NCBI RefSeq assembly: GCF_038007285.1
Contig: NZ_JBBOWX010000001.1
Coordinates: 4,109,501 to 4,173,500 of the forward strand
Source of the DNA: Sporosarcina sp. FSL K6-3457
Lineage (GTDB): Bacteria > Bacillota > Bacilli > Bacillales_A > Planococcaceae
Length of the DNA: 64,000 bases
Direction: 5' to 3'
Shown: positions 27,422 to 37,113 of the stretch, one piece after another
How positions within the stretch are numbered: the first letter of the stretch is position 1
Layout: the number at the start of each line of letters is the position of its first letter
Position numbers and translations under genes: made by a program
The notes under the pieces: generated by a model
The model's database searches: none
Told to the model about the DNA's origin: nothing
Seen by the model: the letters and a program-made list of their open reading frames with translations, nothing else

Positions 27422-28003
27422 TTATTTTTGTTCTTCCTCGTTATGACGTGACTGTGCCGCAAGTATTAAATCATTCCCCGTACTTTCTAGTAACTCAATC
27501 AACTGCTGTTCATCAAAAGGTACTGGAAGCAACCCATTGACATCCATCACAGACAACCCCATTTGAAATACTTTCATTTTAAACAAAATACTGCCCATTT
27601 CCTCGTCAGTGAAACTAGTAAGTGTTGGCGCTTGTTTCATCTGCTGAAGAATCGTATCTCCAGGAGGCTGAACATCTGTCATATACTTCGTATTATTCGT
27701 GATAAGGTCTTTAAAAAGAACGGGATAGTCTCTCGAAAATTTCAAACTAGCAATGCCTATATTGAGAAACGGATCTTCTGTATATTTCGTCATGAGCATT
27801 TGTTGGGAAATCATATGGATTTGCTGGATAACCGCCATCTTCAACTCCTCGATTTCTGTGAAATTCACATAAATCGGAGCAATGGAGCTGCCCATTTTTT
27901 CTGCAACTTTTCTAGCTGTTATTTGATTGATTCCCTCAACTTTTGCAATATCAAAAGCTGCATTAATGATAATTTCTTTCGTAAACTTTGTTTTAGGTGC
28001 CAT
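27422..28003 (-). CDS. TetR-family transcriptional regulator
   Basis: 193 residues from the ATG at 28003 (GAGG 6 bases upstream). The N-terminal HTH is FTKEIIINAAFDIAKVEGINQITARKVAEKMGSSIAPIYVNF. The ligand-binding domain has no recognisable specificity. It forms an operon with the serine hydrolase. The short palindrome at 28040-28053, downstream of its -10, is a candidate operator. Confidence 0.88.
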   Translation of the reverse strand: MAPKTKFTKEIIINAAFDIAKVEGINQITARKVAEKMGSSIAPIYVNFTEIEELKMAVIQQIHMISQQMLMTKYTEDPFLNIGIASLKFSRDYPVLFKDLITNNTKYMTDVQPPGDTILQQMKQAPTLTSFTDEEMGSILFKMKVFQMGLSVMDVNGLLPVPFDEQQLIELLESTGNDLILAAQSRHNEEEQK

Positions 28004-28039
28004 AAACATCCTCGCTTTAGTAGAAAAAATTTTTAAAAG

Positions 28040-28090
28040 ATAACACACGTTATATATCTATCATTATATTACTCTTTTACTGTTTGTAAA
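28040..28090 (-). promoter_or_regulatory. Promoter of the TetR/hydrolase operon with small palindrome
   Basis: TTTACA (28090-28085), 16 bases, TATAAT (28068-28063) on the minus strand, followed by ATAACACACGTTAT (28053-28040), 5-bp inverted arms, as a possible TetR operator. Confidence 0.6.
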
Positions 28091-28185
28091 GAGTTTTTTT
28101 GATTTCAAGTACTAGTTGATAAGACATCATAAAGGGAATCAAACGAGCAGCTGTCACCAGTTCTAATAAATATGATAAGATACCA

Positions 28186-28763
28186 TTTTATCGTTACTAA
28201 TCTCTTTATCGTTAATTTTTTAAATTCGAAATGACATTGATTTCGTGCTGTTAAAAAGATTTATTATAGGAAGTATGATTGGTGTACCATTAGGTGTTTT
28301 CATCTTTATCTCTATGAATATAAATGCCTTAAATTTAGGAGTTGGTGTACTTCTTTTAGTATTGACTCTGCTTTTAATAGGCAATGTGAAAGTTAAATCA
28401 ACGCCAGTTAGAGATTTCATAGTTGGAGGGATTTCGGGAGTTTTAACAACAAGCATCGGTATGCCAGGCCCTCCATTATTACTTTATTTCACGGGGACGG
28501 ACACTGAAAAAGGGAAGTTGCGTGCAACAACGTTAGCTTTTTATCTCTTTATTTATTTCATCAGTCTACTAACCCAAATCATCTTTACGGGGACTAACAA
28601 AATCATTTGGCAATCTAGTCTTTATGCCATTCCAATGGTGTTCCTTGGTTTGTTTATAGGGCAAATTATTTTCAAATGGTTGAACCAACAGGTTTTTAGG
28701 ATATTTACATATATCCTTTTAATCTGTACAGGGATTTTTCTTTTAATTGAAAGTTTTGTGTGA
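28186..28763 (+). pseudogene. 5'-truncated duplicate of the TauE/SafE permease gene
   Basis: Homologous from 28186 to the stop at 28763 with codons ~57-248 of the intact gene at 38922-39674. It lacks the first ~56 codons and has a nonsense change (AAA to TAA, in SLIF-stop-IRND) near 28230. An ORF can be read from 28245 but has no ribosome-binding site and lacks the first helices. It abuts the 3' end of the lactose operon, while the intact copy abuts its 5' end. Confidence 0.88.
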
Positions 28764-28784
28764 TGAGTACAATAATTCCGTATA

Positions 28785-28829
28785 AAAAAGTGTCTCTCAC
28801 GTTTGGAAAACGCTGAAGAGACACTTTTT
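28785..28829 (-). terminator. Terminator of the lactose operon
   Basis: Perfect 13-bp arms AAAAAGTGTCTCT (28785-28797) and AGAGACACTTTTT (28817-28829), symmetrical, so it can stop transcription from either side. Confidence 0.9.
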
Positions 28830-28834
28830 CTTAG

Positions 28835-31800
28835 TTACACACGTTCAATCATAAACTCAAATGTATAATCTTCGGCTGCGTTAATGCGATATTCTTCGTG
28901 GACTGGCGCACCCCAGCTATCATCCCCGCCGACACCCATTTGCCTTCCTGCAACCGTAACGACTGTATAATGAATATTTGGTCGTTCATACAGATGGGCC
29001 GCATGCTCTAATTCAAATACCGTGTAAGGTGAAATTGTACATTCCAGAGGTTGCTCTGTAGCTGAAATACGGATACCATGACCACGTTCATTGGTCACAT
29101 TTACGCGGCGGACCCCTGTCCGATTTCCAGATTCTTGCGGCATCGCATAAGTAGCAATGCTATCGCTCGCTGTATTTTTAAAGACACCTAATCTTGCCCC
29201 ATTTGCACGATCAATATAATTCTCTTCTGGACCTCTCGCGTACCATTCGAGTTGGTCATAATCAGCTGAAGTTTTAAAGGATACTGCAAAAATCGGTAGG
29301 TCTGGTAAACCCGCGACACCGTAATATGATGAGCGAACCTTGACACGACCATCCGCATCTACTGTGTACGCAATCGTCACCTTCAAATCTGGGTGTAGCG
29401 CTAATGCATAATCGAAAACAATCGTTGCATATGTCGCTTCTGTATGAACCGTATAGCCAATACATTTTTGACCTAGACTTGCCGCATACCAACCACTCTT
29501 GTCAAACCCAGCTTGAATTCCAAGGTCATTATCCGTCTGCGCTCGCCAAAATAACGGTGCAGGTGCCTGCTCAATCATTTCTTGTCCACCATAGTTCAAC
29601 GAAACCATTGTCCCCTTCTGGACTGAAAAAATCGCGCTAAAATTCGAACCATGTACGCCAATATTAGCAGTACCAGTCACTACACGTACTTTACCTTCTG
29701 AAGTCGGCTGACTACGTTGCCCTTCTTCGAATACAAACTCTCCGAACGCAACTTCAAAACTTGCATCTGCCCAGATTGTTTGTTCTTTTAATACAAATGT
29801 AGTGTGAATAACATATTCACCACTCTGCTGAAAAATAGCTGGATACACTAGTTCAATGTACTGTTCACTTTCCGGTGCAACACTTACCTCCTGTTCCGCA
29901 CGATACATTTCTTCCCCATCACGAGTTACACGGTATACGAGCGCTACATCACTTGTATCTACAAACAGACGATCATTGATAATTTTTACACCCTGGCGAT
30001 CTGGCTCTAACTTTAAATCTTGATATAAAAATCGGACTTCTTGCATTTTCGGCGTCAACTCGCGATTCGCATAGACAATACCATTTACACAAAAATGGTA
30101 ATCCGTTGGCCGGTCAGCAAAATCACCGCCATATGCTAAAAACTCTTGCCCATAACGATCCTTTTTCACTAGCGCCTGATCAATATAGTCCCAAATAAAT
30201 CCACCTTGATACATCGGATATTTACGCTCCAAATCTGTATACTTTTTCATCCCACCGAGTGAATTACCCATGGCATGCATATATTCGCAACTAATATATG
30301 GCTTATCTGGATTGCTCGTTAAATATTCCTCAATTTCATGTGGCTTTGCATACATTCTACTTTCCATATCACTCGTGGCATTATAATCACGATTATGGAA
30401 CACACCTTCATAATGCACTAGCCGACTTGGATCGACATCCCTAAAATAATTCGAAACATTCAGCAACACTTCACCAGCATATGACTCATTACCACATGAC
30501 CATATTAAGATTGACGGATGATTTTTATCACGTTCAAACATCGAAATAGCTCGGTCCATCACAATATCTTGCCACTCAGGTCGATTACCTGGAATTACCC
30601 ATGACGGCTCAACCGCACCTAATTTCTGCCACGAACCATGCGTTTCTAAATTCATTTCATCAATCACATAAATACCATACTGATCACAAAGTTCGTACCA
30701 ATAGCTTTGATTTGGGTAATGGGCTGTTCTTACCGCATTCATATTATTTTGTTTAAGCGTTTGAATATCCCAAAGCATATCTTCCTTTGTAATGGCTCGA
30801 CCACGACGACTATTGAATTCGTGGCGATTAACACCTTTGAATACAATGCGTTTGCCATTTAAATGCATTAGCTTATTTTTCATCTCAAATCGCCGGAAGC
30901 CAATCTTTTGTGGGATAACTTCCACTAACTTACCCGACGCGTTAAATATCTGAATAAACGCTTGATATAAATACGGATTTTCCGCACTCCATAACTGCGG
31001 GCTTTCAACAGCTAATGACAGGGATGCCGATGTTCCTGCCAATTGCTTCTCGACCGTAGCAATCACCTTATTCGTTGCATCCTCTAATACAAGAACCACC
31101 TTTGCACCTTCAGCAGCAGTTAACTTTAAGTCCAACTCTAACATTGCATTGTTATAGTTATCGTCCAAATTAGTGTGAACATGGAGATCCTCCACATGAA
31201 TTTCAGGTTTACTATATAAGTAGACATCTCTAAAAATACCCGAAAATCGCCAGAAATCCTGATCCTCTAACCAGCTCGCTGTACTCCGCTGATAAACTTC
31301 AACAGCTAATTTATTTTCTCCTGCCTGCAAAAATGGTGTCAGCTCAAAATCCGATGGCGTAAAACTATCTTCACTGTATCCAACAAATTCACCATTTAAC
31401 CAGACATAGAAGGCCGTTTCTACACCTTGGAAGGAAATGAACAATGGTTGATGCTCCATTTTCTCCGGTACAGTAAATGTTTTGACATAACTACCAACCG
31501 GGTTATCATTGACCGGAATTTCCGGAGGACGGATCTCATCATGCGCCTCCCAAGGATAGATTGTATTAACATACTGCGGTTTCCCAAAACCTTGAAGCTG
31601 GATGTGCCCTGGTACTTGGATTGTTTCCCAACCTGTGCAATCAAAAGTAGACTTATAGAAGTCCACAACTCGACTTCGGGGGTTCACTGCATAATTAAAC
31701 TGCCAAGTGCCATTTAAATCATGGCGAAAATTCATAGCACCAGATTTCCTTGCTTCTTCAATTGTCTCATAATAACGAAAGTCAGCGTGTGCAGGTACTC

Positions 31801-31855
31801 GGTTCACTGCAAATACACTTACATCTGTAAGCCAATCTAAACTTGGTTTTATCAT
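28835..31855 (-). CDS. lacZ: GH2 beta-galactosidase
   Basis: 1006 residues, the length of the LacZ/EbgA group. Jelly-roll N-domain (1-215), Ig-like domain, TIM barrel with acid/base E457 (WSCGNESYAG) and nucleophile E524 (ISCEYMHAMGNS), then the C-terminal Bgal_small domain (from ~730, GVHGSNFSAIFSVQKG). No signal peptide; it hydrolyses imported lactose or beta-galactosides in the cytoplasm. It is the last gene of an operon with a binding protein and two permeases. A GGAG lies about 11 bases before the ATG. Its last ~60 codons are duplicated at 25412-25603. Confidence 0.95.
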   Translation of the reverse strand: MIKPSLDWLTDVSVFAVNRVPAHADFRYYETIEEARKSGAMNFRHDLNGTWQFNYAVNPRSRVVDFYKSTFDCTGWETIQVPGHIQLQGFGKPQYVNTIYPWEAHDEIRPPEIPVNDNPVGSYVKTFTVPEKMEHQPLFISFQGVETAFYVWLNGEFVGYSEDSFTPSDFELTPFLQAGENKLAVEVYQRSTASWLEDQDFWRFSGIFRDVYLYSKPEIHVEDLHVHTNLDDNYNNAMLELDLKLTAAEGAKVVLVLEDATNKVIATVEKQLAGTSASLSLAVESPQLWSAENPYLYQAFIQIFNASGKLVEVIPQKIGFRRFEMKNKLMHLNGKRIVFKGVNRHEFNSRRGRAITKEDMLWDIQTLKQNNMNAVRTAHYPNQSYWYELCDQYGIYVIDEMNLETHGSWQKLGAVEPSWVIPGNRPEWQDIVMDRAISMFERDKNHPSILIWSCGNESYAGEVLLNVSNYFRDVDPSRLVHYEGVFHNRDYNATSDMESRMYAKPHEIEEYLTSNPDKPYISCEYMHAMGNSLGGMKKYTDLERKYPMYQGGFIWDYIDQALVKKDRYGQEFLAYGGDFADRPTDYHFCVNGIVYANRELTPKMQEVRFLYQDLKLEPDRQGVKIINDRLFVDTSDVALVYRVTRDGEEMYRAEQEVSVAPESEQYIELVYPAIFQQSGEYVIHTTFVLKEQTIWADASFEVAFGEFVFEEGQRSQPTSEGKVRVVTGTANIGVHGSNFSAIFSVQKGTMVSLNYGGQEMIEQAPAPLFWRAQTDNDLGIQAGFDKSGWYAASLGQKCIGYTVHTEATYATIVFDYALALHPDLKVTIAYTVDADGRVKVRSSYYGVAGLPDLPIFAVSFKTSADYDQLEWYARGPEENYIDRANGARLGVFKNTASDSIATYAMPQESGNRTGVRRVNVTNERGHGIRISATEQPLECTISPYTVFELEHAAHLYERPNIHYTVVTVAGRQMGVGGDDSWGAPVHEEYRINAAEDYTFEFMIERV

Positions 31856-31883
31856 TATAAAAAGTCTCCCATCACTAGAAGTT

Positions 31884-32708
31884 TTATTTTACTGATCCCA
31901 TCATCCCTGCTACAAAATGCTTTTGCATTAAGAAAAAGACTAAAGCTGTCGGGATAGTTCCAATCACAATTGCCGTCATTATCACACCAAAATCTGGAGA
32001 ATAACTTGAACCTAAATTAGATATGAGCATCGGTATCGTTTGATTTTCTGGAGATTGCAATACAACCAATGGCCATAAAAAGTTATTCCAACTTGCCATA
32101 AACGTAATAATTGCCGCAGCCGCATACGTCGTTTTCATCGTCGGGATAAAAATACGGATAAAGATTCCAATCTCGCTTACCCCATCAATCCGTCCCGCTT
32201 CAATCAACTCTCTTGGGAACATTTTTGTACTTTGCCTAAAAAAGAAAATTAGAAAAGCTGTTGTCATCGTTGGTAAAATAACTGACATTAACGTATCAAT
32301 TCCAATGGCCGGAAATACTTGCGAAACCTTACCGAACATCCTAAATAACGGAACCATCAATGCCGCAAAAGGAATCATCATTGACAGTAATAAAATATTA
32401 AAAACAACATCCTTTGCTTTACTACGATAAATTTCAAATCCATATCCAGCTAATGAAGCAATGATCAATGATAAAACGGTCGTCGCAATCGAGATCTTCG
32501 CTGAATTCATTAATGCTGAAACAAGATCAGTCGTATCAAGTAGGGTTTTCATATTTTCGAAGAAATTACTACCAGGCAGCAACCGACCTTTCGTCACATC
32601 AACAGATTTATTTGTCGCACTGACAATCATCCATAAAAAAGGGAAAATCGAGATAGCTGAGACAATGATTAAAAATCCGTAAATCACAATTCTTTTCAAG
32701 TTAGTCAT
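31884..32708 (-). CDS. Carbohydrate ABC transporter permease (LacG/MalG type)
   Basis: 274 residues from the ATG at 32708 (AGGTGA 5 bases upstream), overlapping the end of the preceding permease gene by 8 bases. Six membrane helices and the EAA loop EAGRIDGVSEIGIFIRIFIP. Partner of the LacF-type permease; substrate inferred as a beta-galactoside from the adjacent lacZ. No ATPase gene in the operon. Confidence 0.92.
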   Translation of the reverse strand: MTNLKRIVIYGFLIIVSAISIFPFLWMIVSATNKSVDVTKGRLLPGSNFFENMKTLLDTTDLVSALMNSAKISIATTVLSLIIASLAGYGFEIYRSKAKDVVFNILLLSMMIPFAALMVPLFRMFGKVSQVFPAIGIDTLMSVILPTMTTAFLIFFFRQSTKMFPRELIEAGRIDGVSEIGIFIRIFIPTMKTTYAAAAIITFMASWNNFLWPLVVLQSPENQTIPMLISNLGSSYSPDFGVIMTAIVIGTIPTALVFFLMQKHFVAGMMGSVK

Positions 32709-33576
32709 TGCGTTCACCTGCCAATTTAAACTGAATAATTGCTAGTATTATAATGATGAATACGACAAAATAAGAAACTGTCGCTGCATAACCAAAATCC
32801 GGTGTGTACTTAAATGATAGATTATATATATATTGTGAAATCGATACAGTCGCATTTCCCGGTCCACCTTTAGTGATATTGACAATCTCATCAAATAACT
32901 GAAGCGTTCCAATCGTCGATATAATAGAGGTAAACAAAATAATGGGTTTTAACATCGGAATTGTGATTTTGAAAAACTGTTGAATAGGAGAAGCTCCATC
33001 GATTTTAGCTGCTTCATAAATCGACTGATCAACGTTTTGCAATGCCGATAAATAAAAAATCATATTATAACCTGTCCAACGCCATGTAATCGCCATAATA
33101 ATCGTTACTTTCGCCCAAAATGGATCAGTAATCCAATTAAGACCCTCAGATACGAGTGATAATTTGAGCAATAGTTGATTCACTAAACCATCACCTGAAA
33201 ATAAATATTTGAATATAACCGAATAGGCAACGAGCGAAGTTACACATGGTAAAAAGATGGCAGTCCGAAAGAAGCCTCTCAATTTTAACGCCCGATCATT
33301 CAATAATACTGACAGTAATAAACCTAGTAAAATCATAACCGGAACTTGTATGATCAAATAAATAAATGTATTTTTAAAAGCAGCGATAAATGTAACATCC
33401 GTCAGAACACGTTTGTAATTTCCTAATCCGACAAATTGTAAATTTGTACCCGTCCCTGATTGAAAAGATAAAATTAAAGCTTGGAACATCGGATAAAAAT
33501 AAAATGTAAAAATCATCACGACCGCTACTCCAATAAATAACCAGCCAATTAGATTGGTTTTCAATCTGCTGCTCAC
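32701..33576 (-). CDS. Carbohydrate ABC transporter permease (LacF/MalF type)
   Basis: 291 residues, six membrane helices, EAA loop EAAKIDGASPIQQFFKITIP. Translation-coupled to the downstream permease. It is separated from its binding-protein gene by about 300 bases of palindromic sequence, unusual for such operons. Confidence 0.92.
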   Translation of the reverse strand: MSSRLKTNLIGWLFIGVAVVMIFTFYFYPMFQALILSFQSGTGTNLQFVGLGNYKRVLTDVTFIAAFKNTFIYLIIQVPVMILLGLLLSVLLNDRALKLRGFFRTAIFLPCVTSLVAYSVIFKYLFSGDGLVNQLLLKLSLVSEGLNWITDPFWAKVTIIMAITWRWTGYNMIFYLSALQNVDQSIYEAAKIDGASPIQQFFKITIPMLKPIILFTSIISTIGTLQLFDEIVNITKGGPGNATVSISQYIYNLSFKYTPDFGYAATVSYFVVFIIIILAIIQFKLAGERND

Positions 33577-33615
33577 ATCGACTCACTTCCTTCATAAATT
33601 GATCATCAATAACAT

Positions 33616-33875
33616 CTTAAGCCCACACGACAACGCCGATTAATCCGTTAGCGACACGTGTGGGTCTTGAGATTTTTTAACTCGATTCAGCAAAAGTCCC
33701 CCACTTCTATAAGTAGCGGGATTAATGCCAGAAAAGCATTTCAATCAGAGGGAGTTCAAACTCCCTGCTGATTCAAGTTAAGCCTCCGGCGGATGTTAGG
33801 GATTTTGAGGAGAGTTAATTGTGCTGTGCACAATTCAAAATCCCAACGCAATTACGCCGAGGCGCAATTGATTAG
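33616..33875. repeat. Cluster of palindromes between the binding-protein and permease genes
   Basis: Four hairpins lie in the 304-base gap: CCCACACG/CGTGTGGG (33622-33664, extended by CTTAAG/CTCAAG); AATCAG-AGGGAGT/ACTCCCT-CTGATT (33744-33773); TTTGA..AATTGTGC/GCACAATT..TCAAAA (33800-33845); and CGCC/GGCG flanked by CAATT/AATTG (33850-33872). No coding frame. The arrangement resembles short non-autonomous palindromic elements (MITE/REP-like) dispersed in Planococcaceae; that identity is from memory and unproven. It may also stabilise the upstream lacE mRNA. Confidence 0.55.
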
Positions 33876-33880
33876 TTCAC

Positions 33881-35188
33881 TTATTTAAATTGTGCTTCTG
33901 CCTGCTTCTGAGCATCATTTAGGACCTCATTAATATCTTTTCCGTTTATATAATTCTGCATCTCAACTGCGACAATATCGTCGATTGCATACGTATGCAT
34001 GCCATAGTTTACACCGATAATATCTTCTGTCCAATCAGCAAAATCAGATATAACCGTTTGCCCGCCGAAAAATTCATCCTCGAGTGCATAAGCAGTCCCC
34101 TCTGAGGCAGGTTTATACGTACCAATTGCTCCAATTTCAGTAATTAGCTTTTGATACAAGTCAACATTCGAACCAAATGTTTTTCCTAGGAAGTCTGCTG
34201 CTTGTTCAGCACCAGGTATATTCAACACGTACCAAGAACTGCCGCCCAAGTTCGAAGCATTGACTGCCCCCGAAACATTTAGTTTCGGAATTGGTACAAC
34301 AGCCCATAATCCCGATTGTGATGCTTCAGCTTTTACAGAAGGTGTAATCCAGTTACCTGTTGGCACTGTTGCAACAGACCCATTGTTAAAGTTCGCCAAA
34401 AACTCACCCCAATCAGAGTTCGGCTTAACGATATTAGCGTCTAACATCGCTTTATATACTTCAAGCGCTTCCTTCAGTGCTGCATTATCAGCAAGATTTG
34501 GCGTCACACCATCCTCTTTTAAATACCAAGAACCAGCTGTTTGCATCATGATTCGTACAATGCCCAAATCACTTGGGTCAATCGTAACGAAATCTTTTCC
34601 TGTTGCTTCTTTCACCTTTTTCCCAATCTCAACATACTCTCTCCAGTCGATATTTTGTAAATCTTCAACCGTATAACCCGCTTCTGCTAAATAATCTGTA
34701 CGGACATACAAGCCTGTTACGCCAGTATCAAATGGGATACCATAGTTTTTTCCATCAAGGCTTGTTGGTGCCAGCTTATATTCAGCAAAGTCAGCTTCAT
34801 TAAATACATCGGACAATTCATAGAATGCATCTGGATACGCTTGTAAAAAACTCTGTGCGCGGTAATCTTCAATTAACACGATATTAGGTAAACCTTTTTG
34901 TGTCCCTGAGCTTAAACCAGTATTTAATTTTTGAACGATATCATCTTGGGCATTTTCAATAATCTTGAAGTTTGCATCCGGTTGATCTGCTTTGTAGCCC
35001 TCAATCGCAATATTTAAAGCTGCAACATTGAAGTTCGGATCCCATGCCCAAATCGTAAGCTCTTCCGCTTCTTTACCGTCGCTTCCATTGTCTTTACTAT
35101 CACCACTAGGCTTCGACTCTGGCGTTTGAGTAGAACATGCAGCCAATAATAAGATACTTGCAAGAAATAAAACCATTAACTTTTTCAT
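33881..35188 (-). CDS. Carbohydrate ABC transporter substrate-binding lipoprotein (LacE-like)
   Basis: 435 residues from the ATG at 35188 (GGAGG 8 bases upstream; the frame extends 7 codons further without support). Lipoprotein signal MKKLMVLFLASILLLAACST with the lipobox Cys near residue 19. The mature part is a family-1 solute-binding protein with IPFDTGVTGLYVRTDYL and GSVATVPTGNWITPSV segments. It delivers sugar to the two permeases downstream. A near-perfect cre lies 25 bases before the start codon, so glucose repression of the whole lac unit is likely. Confidence 0.92.
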   Translation of the reverse strand: MKKLMVLFLASILLLAACSTQTPESKPSGDSKDNGSDGKEAEELTIWAWDPNFNVAALNIAIEGYKADQPDANFKIIENAQDDIVQKLNTGLSSGTQKGLPNIVLIEDYRAQSFLQAYPDAFYELSDVFNEADFAEYKLAPTSLDGKNYGIPFDTGVTGLYVRTDYLAEAGYTVEDLQNIDWREYVEIGKKVKEATGKDFVTIDPSDLGIVRIMMQTAGSWYLKEDGVTPNLADNAALKEALEVYKAMLDANIVKPNSDWGEFLANFNNGSVATVPTGNWITPSVKAEASQSGLWAVVPIPKLNVSGAVNASNLGGSSWYVLNIPGAEQAADFLGKTFGSNVDLYQKLITEIGAIGTYKPASEGTAYALEDEFFGGQTVISDFADWTEDIIGVNYGMHTYAIDDIVAVEMQNYINGKDINEVLNDAQKQAEAQFK

Positions 35189-35212
35189 TCTTCCAACCTC
35201 CATTTTCATATT

Positions 35213-35226
35213 TGAAAGCGCTTTCT
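35213..35226 (-). promoter_or_regulatory. cre site of the lactose operon
   Basis: TGAAAGCGCTTTCT (plus strand; AGAAAGCGCTTTCA on minus) matches the CcpA cre consensus except for one end base and is symmetrical. Its place between promoter and start fits roadblock repression. Confidence 0.75.
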
Positions 35227-35251
35227 TAATACTAATAGCATATCACGGCAC

Positions 35252-35278
35252 AAAAAAAGACCGTTAAGACGATCTTTT
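35252..35278 (-). terminator. Terminator between the two-component genes and the lac genes
   Basis: AAAAGACCGT and ACGATCTTTT arms around TAAG with T7 on the minus strand. It separates the sensor kinase from lacE, so lacE needs its own promoter. Confidence 0.8.
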
Positions 35279-35316
35279 GTTTGAATTGTAAAAATATTTG
35301 GCGTTATAAATATCCT

Positions 35317-37113
35317 CTACTTATTTTTTGTACTATTTTCAGATTGTTGTATTATTTTTGTTTTAATGATTGGCAACCGTATTTTTACCTTCGTCCCTTC
35401 ACCTAATACGCTAGATATTTCCACACCATAGTCAGCTCCATACAACAGTTTGATCCGGTCATTCACATTTTTCACACCAATTCCGCTAAATAATTGGCGT
35501 TTGCTTTTATAATTTGGTAATCGTTGCTCAGCGTTTACCTCCATCCCATCACCATTATCAACAATTTCACAGATCAGCATATCTGCTTCTTGACCGACCA
35601 TAATATGAATGAACCCACCGGACTTTTTATTAAATCCATGGAAAAATGCATTTTCTATAAATGGTTGAATAATTAACTTAGGTAGTTGGTAATTCAAGCA
35701 GTCTGGTGAAATATAATAATTCACATGAATTTTCCCGCCATAACGAACCTGATGAATGAACGCATAGTTTTTCATATTTTCCAATTCTTGCTCAACGGTA
35801 ATTGTTTCACTCACATTACCAATCGTATTTTGAAATAAGGAAATTAACGCCTGAATCGTCCCCGTCGCCTTTTCCTTGTCCCCTTGCTGCACAATTATTT
35901 TTATCGACGCTAATGTATTATATAAGAAATGCGGATTGATTTGCTGTTGTAGTGCTGTTAACTCTGCATTGCGTTGCTTCTTCTGCGTAGCAATTAACGT
36001 CTCGACATATTCATGCAATTCGTCAAGCATAAAGTTAAATGCCATTGCCAATTGCTTCGTTTCATAACTACCAGATTCCGTCACATAATGATCGAAATCA
36101 TATTTCGACATATCTGAAATTTGTTTGACAAGCCTTGTTAAGGATTTTGTCATTCTTCGCGATATGATGAAGACCGCCAACAATGCGATGGCAACAATCG
36201 TAATACTAATCAAAACAATGGCTTTCGTATCAATAATATTACGTTTAACAACCTCCTGGTCAATTAAATTAACTAAATACATATCAAAAGACGGTAAATA
36301 TTCTACTAACAGAATTTGTTTCAACCCATTAAATTCAACACTTTTATAATGAAGACCATGCTCATCTATTTCTTGCGCATGCACCAATAACTCTTGTGCC
36401 TGTTGACCAATCATCTCATTACGATTGCTAGATATAATTCTACCGGCCTCATTCACAATCACAATATCATTGCCGTCGCTCGTATAGTTCACATAAAATT
36501 GCTTGAAATCTGCTTCTGCAATCGCTACATACATAATGCCATAAATATTGCCCGTTGTATTTTCTGTCAACGCCTTTGTCGCAACAATCGTCGGTTTATC
36601 GGCATAATGGTCATCGTAATGATAGATCAATTGATTAGGTTGTTCATACGTCTTCAGTGTAATTTGATGCTTTGCAAGTTTAGCTTCTTCGATTGACCAA
36701 TATTCTCGACTCGTCCAATAACTGCGGTCATTTACACCAAGAACCGTCATCCCGACCTCATAGGCATCCAAATAAGTGTGAATCCGAACCATTTGCTCCT
36801 TCATATTAAAATAAGATTTCGACATCAATAGAGAATTGGTATCTCCCTCAGTTAAAAATGTTTTAACTGACCCACTTTGCCCAAGATTATTCGCTGCAAT
36901 CACAATTGTATAACTAAACGTCTCAAAACTGGTCTTCATTTGGTTAATCACTTTTGAATTTGTAATACTAAATGTATCCATAAATAATTTTTCCGACATG
37001 CGTAGCGTGCTAAAAGTAATCATCACCGAAACCGTTACAATACTAACAACCATGACAACAAATATTTTTATAAATATACTGTAGTTATTTAAGCGCTCAA
37101 ATAAATCTTTCAT
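35317..37113 (-). CDS. YesM-type sensor histidine kinase
   Basis: 598 residues: one N-terminal helix (~16-36), a large extracellular sensing domain (~40-300), a second helix (IVLISITIVAIALLAVFIIS), HAMP, then a His_kinase domain with the phospho-acceptor in QQINPHFLYNTL and a HATPase with IIQPFIENAFFHG and DNGDGM. Together with the overlapping AraC-type response regulator it forms a YesM/YesN pair, a class that typically activates adjacent oligosaccharide ABC operons; here that is the lac operon. The start overlaps the regulator's end by 4 bases. Confidence 0.93.
   Translation of the reverse strand: MKDLFERLNNYSIFIKIFVVMVVSIVTVSVMITFSTLRMSEKLFMDTFSITNSKVINQMKTSFETFSYTIVIAANNLGQSGSVKTFLTEGDTNSLLMSKSYFNMKEQMVRIHTYLDAYEVGMTVLGVNDRSYWTSREYWSIEEAKLAKHQITLKTYEQPNQLIYHYDDHYADKPTIVATKALTENTTGNIYGIMYVAIAEADFKQFYVNYTSDGNDIVIVNEAGRIISSNRNEMIGQQAQELLVHAQEIDEHGLHYKSVEFNGLKQILLVEYLPSFDMYLVNLIDQEVVKRNIIDTKAIVLISITIVAIALLAVFIISRRMTKSLTRLVKQISDMSKYDFDHYVTESGSYETKQLAMAFNFMLDELHEYVETLIATQKKQRNAELTALQQQINPHFLYNTLASIKIIVQQGDKEKATGTIQALISLFQNTIGNVSETITVEQELENMKNYAFIHQVRYGGKIHVNYYISPDCLNYQLPKLIIQPFIENAFFHGFNKKSGGFIHIMVGQEADMLICEIVDNGDGMEVNAEQRLPNYKSKRQLFSGIGVKNVNDRIKLLYGADYGVEISSVLGEGTKVKIRLPIIKTKIIQQSENSTKNK

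Noticed and set aside
27563..28036. 157-codon plus-strand frame opposite the TetR gene
   Set aside because: Antisense of a convincing TetR regulator; Cys/His-rich nonsense composition.
28245..28763. 172-codon frame as a working TauE permease
   Set aside because: The homologous sequence continues upstream through an in-frame stop; the first helices are missing.
33616..33875. Intact IS200/IS605 or other insertion sequence
   Set aside because: Palindromes are present but there is no transposase or TnpB frame.
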